Assembly (NCBI GenBank): GCA_964036275.1
Contig: OZ038440.1
Span: forward strand, 8,531,690 to 8,595,689
Direction: 5' to 3'
Length of the DNA: 64,000 nt
Source of the DNA: Litoditis marina
Lineage: Eukaryota; Nematoda; Chromadorea; Rhabditida; Rhabditidae
Of the stretch, positions 56,401 through 64,000 are shown one piece after another; the stretch's first letter is position 1; the number at the start of each line of letters is the position of its first letter. A model generated the notes under the pieces. It had not been told where the DNA came from, searched no databases, and saw nothing but the letters and a program-made list of their open reading frames with translations. Position numbers and translations under genes: made by a program.

Positions 56401-58206
56401 GGTGGTACTACCTCTCCTTCACTGTGCTCTCTTTCTGAATCCATTTGGGCTTGGTCGGCTGAGAGAGGATTGCGTATACACGCCACTCACCGACCAGGGA
56501 AACTGAATGAGGAAGCAGATTGGGAGTCCAGACACACTTTGAGAGAAACCTGTGAATGGTCTCTCCATAGTGATGTAGCTCATTCTATCTTTGAGAAGCT
56601 AGGTTGGCCTAACATAGATCTATTCGCTACGCGACTGAACTGTAAATTACCTAAATTTATTAGTTTTTTCCCAGATCCGGATTGTTATCTGGTCGACAGC
56701 TTTTCTCACAGTTGGTCGGACCTACAAGGATACGCATTTCCACCTTTTTGCCTCATAGGCAGGGTTATCAGAAAAGCTCTGTCAGATCGAGTAAAGTCAT
56801 TGATTCTGATCACTCCCCTTTGGAGAACTCAACATTGGTTTCCGATTCTAGTCAGCCTAGGAATTCAAGCGCCACTGCTACTACCAAAGATTCCGAACCT
56901 ACTTCAGGATCCCCAAGGGGCGCCCCACCCTCTGCTGCAGCAACAAAACTTCTTCCTCCTTGCATGGAAGATCTCAGCAGAGTGTGGCGCGACCGGGGGC
57001 TCTCAGATTCAGCCGCAGCCATCTTTATGGCCAGCTGGTCTGAAAACACTAAACGTCAGTACAACTCGTCATTAAAAGCTTGGCACCTTTTCTCAAGATC
57101 TGAAAAAATCAATCTGGTTCCTTCAGAACTTTCGCTATGTAATTTTCTTGCACACTTACAGGGGAAAGGGCTAAGTTACTCTACTATTGCTTCTCACAGG
57201 GCATCAGTAGGCGGGTTTTTCGATAACTTCACAAAAGGCAATCTGTCGTCTTCCAATATCGTAACTAGATTCATGAAAGGATTGTTCCGCAGAAACCCTC
57301 CCAAGCCTAAATACTCTTCGACTTGGGAGGTGGCTAAAGTTCTGGACTATATCACAACTCTGGGGCCTAATGCCACTTTGTCTCTCAGAGATTTGACCCT
57401 GAAACTTGTTTTCCTACTTGCAATCTGTTCTCCACGCAGAGTTTCAGAAATTCGAGCGTTTTCTCTTGATTCCCTGCAAAGGGAGTCGGATAGATGGACC
57501 TTCTTTTTGAACTATCGTAACAAGAACAGAAGCTCAGGCCCAGCTCATAGGGCTCAATATGAATCTTTTCTGAGTAATCCTATTCTCTGTCCCGTACAAT
57601 GTTTAGTAGATTACATCAGGGCCACAGCAGATAACCGGACTAGCCAATCTCTGCTGCTTTCCTACAAGACTTTCAAGCCGGTGACCACTGCTACTATTGG
57701 TCGCTGGGTTAAGTTGGTACTACAACTAGCTGGTATTGAAGGTCATTTCTCAGCTCACTCTACTAGGTCGGCTTCGACTTCCTCAGCTTTCAAGGCAGGG
57801 GCGTCTCTTTCAGACATACTACAAGCGGCCTGTTGGTCTAAGAAGGGCTCTACCTTTGAAAAGTTCTACCACAAGGACATTGTTCCTCCTACTACATTTC
57901 AGTCTCACGTTCTGTCAAGGTGATTAAAATAAGCTATCTTGATGTTTATGAGCAGTTATATATAATAGTATATTATGCTAGATTTATCGACGTATAATAT
58001 TTATTATATATAACTGCGAATAAACATCAAGTTCCCACCCACCCACAGACCTTCTATTGACAGATTACTCATGTTGTTCTTCCAGGGTACCTGCTACCAG
58101 CCGGACCCCGGAGGGTCGTCACAACGGTCAGCGTGGTGGACGATTCAATCCTAACAAGCCTTCTACTTCATCAGCCGGAAGAAAGAACATCAGACGTGGC
58201 GGCTAA
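53405..58206 (+). CDS. gag: DIRS Gag, six exons, last exon beyond the polymerase
   Basis: Predicted exons are 53405-53641, 53868-54034, 54200-54311, 54420-54556, 54771-55031 and 58086-58206, all phase-compatible, for 344 residues. The ATG follows a TATTTTCAG acceptor by two bases, suggesting a leader exon or trans-splicing; an in-frame ATG at 53345 is possible. The N-terminus is acidic (DYSSDSSLDSSIEDEG), the middle is helical and basic (RARVSVSPEMKERFEKAARG), and the tail is Arg/Gly-rich (GQRGGRF, IRRGG), suggesting RNA binding. The last intron (55032-58085) contains the RT, recombinase and internal complementary region. Donor AG/GTTAGT and acceptor TTCTTCCAG/G join in phase. Splicing would separate Gag from Gag-Pol. 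Confidence 0.75.
54771..57075 (+). CDS. DIRS Pol: reverse transcriptase, RNase H, methyltransferase-like domain
   Basis: Open in the same frame as gag exon 5, so retention of the last gag intron gives a Gag-Pol fusion. A stand-alone start at 54736 would lie in the preceding intron. The RT has FGIPKKDGSVRPIINLKPLN, KLDMSHAFFAVNI, MPFGLATAPF and the catalytic YLDD (55687-55698). RNase H has TDAS (56191-56202), NMLELRA, ESDNTTTVAYL and EADWESR, supplying its acidic residues. The C-terminal part (WPNIDLFATRLNCKLP, FSHSWSDLQGYAFPPF, LITPLWRTQHWFP) is the region that DIRS elements share and that has been likened to DAM methyltransferases. The last 394 bases overlap the recombinase frame. No disabling change was seen. 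Confidence 0.92.
56682..57923 (+). CDS. DIRS tyrosine recombinase (integrase)
   Basis: 413 codons from the first Met, in the -1 frame relative to Pol and overlapping its end. The real start may be later or supplied by splicing. The N-terminal SAM-like core-binding region is WSENTKRQYNSSLKAWHLF, FLAHLQGKGLSYSTIASHRA. The catalytic domain has Arg in PRRVSEIRAF (about 57438), His-x-x-Arg in AHSTRSAS (57756-57767) and the nucleophile Tyr in FEKFYHK (57867-57869), the R-H-R-Y set of the family. The known role is to insert a circular DNA intermediate without the target-site duplication typical of integrases. The stop lies 8 bases before the internal complementary region. Confidence 0.93.
   Translation: MLSGRQLFSQLVGPTRIRISTFLPHRQGYQKSSVRSSKVIDSDHSPLENSTLVSDSSQPRNSSATATTKDSEPTSGSPRGAPPSAAATKLLPPCMEDLSRVWRDRGLSDSAAAIFMASWSENTKRQYNSSLKAWHLFSRSEKINLVPSELSLCNFLAHLQGKGLSYSTIASHRASVGGFFDNFTKGNLSSSNIVTRFMKGLFRRNPPKPKYSSTWEVAKVLDYITTLGPNATLSLRDLTLKLVFLLAICSPRRVSEIRAFSLDSLQRESDRWTFFLNYRNKNRSSGPAHRAQYESFLSNPILCPVQCLVDYIRATADNRTSQSLLLSYKTFKPVTTATIGRWVKLVLQLAGIEGHFSAHSTRSASTSSAFKAGASLSDILQAACWSKKGSTFEKFYHKDIVPPTTFQSHVLSR
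57932..58031 (+). repeat. Internal complementary region (ICR) of the DIRS element
   Basis: The first part (AGCTATCTTGATGTTTATGA, GCAGTTATATATAA) is the reverse complement of the left element end. The second part (TAGTATATTATGCTAGATTT, ATCGACGTATAATATTTATT, up to AAACATCAAG) is the reverse complement of the right end including its extension. In the DIRS1 model this joins both ends as a template for completing the circular DNA. Here it sits inside the last gag intron. Confidence 0.93.
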
Positions 58207-58307
58207 GGTCGTTCTCTACTAAGGCCAGCAAGCGCCTATGATCTCTCCTTCGTTAACTCTTGTTGTTGTTTGGAATAAACTATTCCCTCATTTGTTCTCG
58301 CTCTCTC

Positions 58308-58525
58308 GAACAATTGAAATTTAGGCGAAATTTCGCGCCTCCTCGAATTTAGTGGGCCGAGACCTACAGTACTCGTACCAGCCTCATGGATCATCAGGGT
58401 TTTCGCGGCAGGACTCAATTTTCGCCACAACAAAATATGATATATTTTTTTGTTGTTTTAAAGTGAGATTTACAGGACTTTGTAGAACAAAAGCTATCTT
58501 GATGTTTATTCGCAGTTATATATAA
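58308..58525 (-). repeat. Right inverted terminal repeat of the DIRS element
   Basis: Reverse complement of 52991-53208, 218 bp. The right end extends further (58526-58547 and 58799-58816, now split by a SINE) by about 44 bp that have no partner at the left end but do have one in the ICR. Confidence 0.95.
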
Positions 58526-58547
58526 TAAATATTATACGTCGATAAAT

Positions 58548-58794
58548 AATAATAATAATAATAATCTTTTACGGCAACTATTTCAGCCGTGTGTTACTTT
58601 ATTCATACATACAATTACAACAGTGATCACATTGTAGTGTCCGTAGAGAGGGGGTCCGTAGATGGGAAACTAGGCATGGGTGAGCGTTATAACCAGCTCA
58701 TGCGGTCCGCCATGAAGATACCGCGCCGAGTGGGATCGAACCATGGTGTTTTGAGTGCTAGCGCGCACACAACCAGTCGACCACTCGGCCCCCG
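58548..58794 (-). mobile_element. tRNA-derived SINE inserted in the DIRS right end
   Basis: Read on the minus strand it begins GGGGGCCGAGTGGTCGACTG (A-box-like, Leu/Ser tRNA type), then CCATGGTTCGATCCCACTCGG (B box). A non-tRNA body (GCGGACCGCATGAGCTGG, GCTCACCCATGCC) and an (ATT)n tail follow. AAAT flanks it on both sides (58544-58547 and 58795-58798) as a target duplication. Related fragments are at 1015-1090 and 16040-16165. It is 247 bp long and has no coding capacity. Confidence 0.85.
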
Positions 58795-58816
58795 AAATCT
58801 AGCATAATATACTATT

Positions 58817-59154
58817 TTCTGTTTTTTTTCTCTAGTTTACTTCACGTTTGAAGTTTGGTTTCCATTCTTTTCCCGTGCAAACCTGTTTACCGAACGTCCA
58901 CTAAAAAAGTGCACGAACTACTTTCCTAACTCTGAGTACGCGCATGCAAATGTGTACGTAGCACGTTCTGACGGAGAAGAAGAAAAGTATGTGCTTTTGA
59001 AATCATTCTTCCTCATTTACCAATCCAGTTGGTCGGCTCTCTACTTCAATTCTGGTCTGGCTGGACTATCCTAACAGGTGAACCACATAAACAAGATACT
59101 AATTATCTGTCTCAAGGTATAATATTAATAATAAAATACTATTAAGTATTTCAG
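58817..59154. other. Short intergenic stretch between the DIRS element and the TRPC gene
   Basis: No repeat recognised. It ends in a TATTTCAG acceptor at 59147-59154, which precedes the TRPC start codon by 12 bases, so this region may hold an upstream leader exon, an intron or a trans-splice outron. Confidence 0.45.
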
Positions 59155-59166
59155 GTTTTCTGAGTA

Positions 59167-62100
59167 ATGAAATTACACACCGGTGTGTATCTGCACGAGA
59201 GGCACCTCAAAAAATACCAGTTGCCGGGAGATATACATGTAAGTTCTAGTTTGTCGCCTAGATTCTTTCGGTTACATTCGAACCAGTTAGATCAGAACAT
59301 GATCTCTTTTTCAATGTGAGATATCGAAATAAGTAATAAACTTTCAGACCTCTCCACTAGCATTAAAATCGAGTTGTAGGTGAATAAACCTCACATTTTC
59401 AAGCAGATTTGTCAAGATCGAAAACATGGTTGGATCTTGTCGGCGGAAAACTAATAATTACTGTTGTAGCCCATTAGAACAATGGGGAACATTGACTTTT
59501 CACCCCCCCCCCCCTTTCTGAATTTGTATTTCGTTTGGGGAATTCTAGTTTGACCCCCCCCACCGGGGGGTGATACTTCAATTTATCATCTGCAATACAA
59601 AAGTTTGAGGGTGGGGGGGGGGGGGTAAAAAGTAAACATTTCCGGTATGAAAGTTCAGCCCCCCACTTTGACCCCCCATCATTGAAGTTCTACCCCCCGC
59701 CGACGAAGGTGGGGGGTAAATAGTAAATGTCGAAGTTGAATTTTGACCCCCCCCTCTCCTAGATTTTCAGGTTTTAGCTTGGGTGGGGGTTGAAGTGCTA
59801 CGGGGGGGGGGGGGGGGGGACCCAACTAAAGTGGGGGGCGATACTTCAACTTTCCCGAACAATGAGTCAGAATGTTTTTCGGGGATCTGCTGCAAACTTT
59901 TAGGGAACTTATTATTTTCAGGAACCTAAATTAGAAGGATACGATGGTCATCTTGAATGGGATCCCACTTCAAACAAGGTTTTATTTTATTTTGTTCGTT
60001 TTGGTACACAGGATCTGTGGTTCTACATTTTTTTGATTTTATTGAAAGAATAACCAAAAAGCTGACCAGTATCTAGTTTTCCACAAAGTTATTCGTTTCA
60101 GAATCTGGTTCTGATGTGGCACTTCCACCAGGCAGTAAAGGCGGGCGATAGAAATTATGTTATGGACACCCTCGAACACCTGGGAGCTGCTAGCACGGTT
60201 CGTTTCTAAATGTTTCTGGATTTTCGAATGGTTTCAGAACTTAATTTACTTGTGTATATTGATAACGTTAAATTTTTTCAGCGAATCTTGAGAACCCGTT
60301 GACGATTAAATACAGAAAACTGAAAATGAAATACTTCAAAAGCAGTGCCTTCACGTGACTATTCGTTCACGAATGGACCGATTTGACGTTTTGGACAATG
60401 AGGAATATTCATTCACTCTGAATGAATCAATTGAACCTTGTTTCAGAAGCCTCAGCTGTCTCACATTGCCGGCTTAATCATTTCAAAATCGGCGGAGGAC
60501 TTGAAAGAAGCTCTTCTCAGTGTGATTTGTATCGGAAGTCGACCTCTCACGGAGTTCATTCTCGTACTTTTTGTTGATCACCCTCACGAAGAGAGAAGTG
60601 GTGAGATCAGCATGGTTTCGGATTATTATGTGCCAATTTTTAATAGTTGGATAACACGAGAAAAGACCATTGTAGAATCGTTGAGATCATCAGGCGAAGC
60701 GTACCACGCTTCTCTTCTGTTCGTTATGATTTCAACTGGTTTCTTCGTTAGATCTGGGCGTTTTCTTCATTTTCTCTTTCGAAAGCAGGCCGATACTGTC
60801 CTAACCCGTTTGGTTTGTAGTTTGATTCCTTTGAATTTACGTTTATTGAGAGCAAACTATAACGATACATACGTGTTGTCTCTAACAGTTACTTTTTGTT
60901 CATGAACATTACATTTACGGTTAATTATCTCCAGGTTGCACTGATTCCGACGCATTCCCACCCCACATGACCCCATTGGTACTGGCCTGCATCATGAACA
61001 ACTTTGCCATTGTGGAATGTCTCCTTCTTCGAAATCACTCCATTCAAGCACCTCACCACAAGAACTGTGAGTTTCCAATAACATGATATTCTGTTTCACA
61101 CATGTCTAACCTTTCACAGGATTTTGATTAAAATTTACAGCCAGTTGATATTGATAATATGATAAAGTTTTCGAAAACCTTCTCATTTTTCTCGAAGAGA
61201 GAGTACCTTCCGAAGGATTCAAATGGGTAAAACGAAGTGTACCACACCATGTTCTCAACAATAAGATAAATCTTTCATGTAATACCTCATTCTGATGGCA
61301 GTGATCGCCACGCCACCCTAAGTGCCGTTGATTTCAATCTATCTAATCTATAATACCCCGTTTCAGGCAAATGTGAATTTTGCATCAGAATGCCCTATGC
61401 TGCGCTGGCGTCTCTTCAAAAGGTGATTATTTCCGAAAAAGACTGCACTTGGTGTAGCAAGAGAGTAGTGTTTCACAATGATTCACGTGACTAACCTAAA
61501 CCACATTTACCGGGTTGTCTCCTTCTGCCCTAATTGTAACTCAATCCAGCTCTGCTGACGTCGTACTTAGAGCCTCTGACCAGATTAAGCTACAACTTAG
61601 CCATAGTTTCAAGATTTTGTTCAATTCGATGCAACATTTTTAGGTAGACACCCTGCGGGCTCTATGTTCTGAGGCTTTCTTGTGGCTTGCCAGTGACGAT
61701 CCCTTCGCTGCTGCTTGTGCCATGGCGCTAGATCTCGAGCAGTTCATCAGAGACGATAACTCCGAGTTCACTGTCAGTTTGTTAAGTTTGATTATAAAAT
61801 TTCGAAATTTCCATTTTATATGAATGGATGGATTCACATGACTAGTGTTTTTATAAAAAAAATCATAGACTTTTATCTCTTGCCAGAACCGAATCTGCGA
61901 GCAAAAGTTTTGTTGCAAGGCGCTGACCACTGTACTATTAGAGCACATAACTGCAAAGCTTAGGAATCGACATATGTGTGCGTACACAGCGGAAAGTGAG
62001 CTATTCAGTACCCTCCCGCCTTTCCGTTGGCGACGACTATAACTAACATATTTCCAGGTATCTTTTCGTTCCTTGCAACAAAATGTCCAACGGTTTGCCG

Positions 62101-63980
62101 CTCGAATGGTTGATCAGAACTGGTCCGAGCACGAATTGGATCTGTTTCTTTCTCATGTCAGTTTTTGTGGAAAAAGATCATCTGTAGCAGCAGAAAAAAA
62201 TCCTGTTAGGAACTTCAGAGTAAATCATGTACACTTAAACTCCCAAACTATGTTTCCTCTCTCGCTGGACTAAAACAACTTCTTTTTTTGCTAGCAATCG
62301 TTTGATCGCTGACGTGTAAATTATGCATGCCGATTGAGCTTCTATAATAATATTGAAATTTGCCGATCTGGCCTTTTTATGTGAACTGATATATTAACAT
62401 TGTTTTCAGAAATGTCACAGTCCGCTGTCAGTGTGCGAGAACCCCTACCCTCGTGTGCAACTGGCTTTAGATTCCGGGATGAAAGATATGATTGCTAGTA
62501 CCAATGTTCAACGGGCCATGGACGAGATATGGTGGAGAGGTATGAACTTAATTCAAATGCACTTATACTAATTTCTCAAAACAGAAGAGTTTGAGAGTCC
62601 CAGAACGTGTTTGGGTTGTTGCCAGACTACCTCAGGTGTTCTTCACATCTATTTACCATGACTAAACCCTCGATATTAGGCAATTGAGCTGAATATCTAT
62701 GCTTTCATTTTTCCAAACCTCATTCAAAAACTGGAAATAACCCGTTTTCGGCCTCTTCAAAGTTTCTTCCCTATTTTCATTTTAACAATCGAGTGCATAC
62801 AGGCTGGGGCAACTTTGGCGCCAACTCGAAACGGGACTTGTACCGCTTGATGCGACACGTGGTTTTCTATCCAATCCTGGCTCTTCTGTACATTTTCACC
62901 AATGAGAAACTGGGAAAATCCTTCGATGTGCCCTTGGCGAGGTGAGGATCATTTCGGAAATCATTGAAGAAGGTTCGAGTAAGCTTCAATGATAGCTATT
63001 TTTCAACACAGAAGATTTTTATTTTTGAAAATAGTTGCCACATAATTTGAATACAAATATTTTTAGAAGGTCTTGTTCGCTGCTTGATACAGCTTCAAAA
63101 CACTTTTAGTTTTCGAAATTTTGTTTTTTCCCGAATCTTTTTTTTTAAACTTCGTGTTCACTAATTTCGTTTAGGTACATCAGCAACCTGTCGTCATATC
63201 TCGGTTTTCTGTTCTGTCTGATTGTTATCCGATCAATGAAAGTGGGAGGCCTTCCACCAACGGGATCTCAAAAATGTTGGTATAATCACTTTACTAGAAA
63301 TTGTTTCATCACAAGTTGAGAGTTGATTTGGAAATCTGGTCTAAATTCGCCTTTGTAGTCAAAACAATCGCTCTGGCAAAAACTGCTGAGCAGTATCATA
63401 AAGTTCGGAGATTTCAGAGTTTGAAGACAGGTAGCTGATTAGCTTACCCCGTTATTCGGCTCTCGTTCTGATTCCAATTTTTTCAGCATTCTTACTTGGA
63501 CTGGAATCATACTGCTATCTGTACATACTGGGAATGTTGTCCGAGCGTTATTTGCTGTTCACAAGACACGGATTCCGTAATTACTTCCAGTTTTGGTGGC
63601 GCTGGTTAGTATGCTCATTTTTTACATATATTCAACCGAATAATGTGTGATATTACATGTAACATTACATGTGACACAACGTGTAGTAAGGATCACCAGT
63701 TATCATACCTAGTCTGATTTGGAACATAACAAAGAACAAACAACACACTGTCCCAGCGCTTGAGCTGAAATAGGGTCATAACATTTTAGGTTGCCTTTTC
63801 TCTGTTTTCGATTAAGAGTATAGTTGTCTGGAATGCTTAACATTCGAGAGTGCCAACAATATTTTTTTCAGGTTCGATTTTATGTTGATCGGTGTGTTCA
63901 TGCTCGCTATTCATCTCTGGCTGACCGAGCTCATGGATCCAGTTGACGTCGTACTTCATCAAACACATCGGAAACACTGG
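59167..63980 (+). CDS. TRPC-type cation channel, 5' part (runs off the window)
   Basis: Thirteen phase-matched exons: 59167-59238, 59922-59978, 60102-60197, 60447-60600, 60935-61066, 61367-61422, 61644-61772, 62058-62156, 62410-62539, 62803-62941, 63175-63275, 63487-63604, 63872-63980, about 463 residues. The ankyrin region contains FPPHMTPLVLACIMNNFAIV and the TRPC-typical ECLLLRN, then CKCEFC with paired cysteines. The pre-membrane linker has YPRVQLALDSGMKDMIAS and WGNFGANSKRDLYRLMRHVV. Membrane segments start at FYPILALLYIF and continue (SYLGFLFCLIVI, GLESYCYLYILGMLSERYLL, FDFMLIGVFMLAIHLWL). The last donor (TGG/GTGAGC) is 20 bases before the window end. The pore, S5-S6 and TRP box lie outside. 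Which nematode TRPC paralogue it is cannot be decided. Intron 1 carries poly-G/poly-C tracts. Confidence 0.88.
59503..59845. repeat. Clustered poly-C and poly-G tracts in TRPC intron 1
   Basis: At least ten runs of 5-18 C or G, often in a repeated context such as TTGACCCCCC, TTGAAGT and GGGGGGTAAA. The alternation of C-runs and G-runs allows hairpins, and the strand could form G-quadruplexes. Confidence 0.9.
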
Positions 63981-64000
63981 GTGAGCGAGCATAAGAAGGG

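Larger units (their letters stand above)
52991..58816 (+). mobile_element. Complete DIRS-type tyrosine-recombinase retrotransposon
   Basis: Order: left ITR (52991-53208), gag exons, RT/RNase H/methyltransferase-like frame, overlapping recombinase frame, internal complementary region (57932-58031), last gag exon, right ITR (58308-58525) and a right extension. All enzymatic frames are open and catalytic motifs are present. ITRs of 218 bp each plus an internal complementary region and a right-end extension are the known architecture of DIRS1. Nematode elements of the PAT group instead have split direct repeats. A SINE interrupts the right extension. Because the ITRs are nearly identical and the frames intact, the insertion looks recent. 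Confidence 0.93.

Noticed and set aside
56274..57049. Minus-strand open frames inside the DIRS element
   Set aside because: Shadows of the Pol and recombinase coding sequence.
58640..58800. A tRNA gene on the minus strand
   Set aside because: A and B box words are present, but the tRNA-like part is too short for a cloverleaf and is fused to a SINE body with an ATT tail.

Overview
The window is nuclear DNA of a nematode. Evidence: many short exons with GT-AG introns, apparent spliced-leader-type acceptors a few bases before start codons, and families confined to or typical of nematodes (a Warthog/Hog hedgehog-related protein, a Clc-like four-TM protein, an ACC-type Cys-loop channel). The species cannot be named from sequence alone. 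The six-frame open frames are mostly noise; genes had to be assembled exon by exon, checking intron phase at each junction.

Layout. 1-4.5 kb: mainly intergenic, with MITE and SINE fragments and an uncertain minus-strand gene. 4.6-7.8 kb (+): secreted Gly/Arg/His-rich protein with a duplicated microexon. 8.9-9.7 kb (-): small secreted precursor resembling a neuropeptide prohormone. 10.6-15.1 kb: satellite of about 25-27 bp units with hairpin modules. 15.1-17.5 kb: intergenic with SINE and MITEs. 17.6-24.8 kb (+): complete 16-exon Warthog-Hog gene whose last exon is duplicated downstream. 26.3-33.6 kb (-): complete 13-exon anion-type Cys-loop receptor; a MITE forms one of its splice-site contexts. 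33.6-40.3 kb: intergenic. 40.3-47.7 kb (-): Clc-like four-TM gene whose 4.9 kb last intron appears to hold a 290 bp inverted repeat and a 130 bp satellite rich in TGACGTCA. 47.8-53 kb: intergenic with a 64 bp-stem hairpin and MITEs. 52.99-58.82 kb: structurally complete DIRS-type tyrosine-recombinase retrotransposon, interrupted near its right end by a tRNA-derived SINE. 59.2 kb to the end (+): 5' half of a TRPC channel.

The main candidate for something new is the DIRS element. Its gag is split into six exons. The last gag exon lies beyond the polymerase, the recombinase and the internal complementary region, so the whole enzymatic block sits in a gag intron. Splicing would give Gag with an RGG tail; retention would give Gag-RT-RNase H; a third phase-compatible acceptor would give Gag-recombinase. 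All genes were read by eye; exon borders are predictions.
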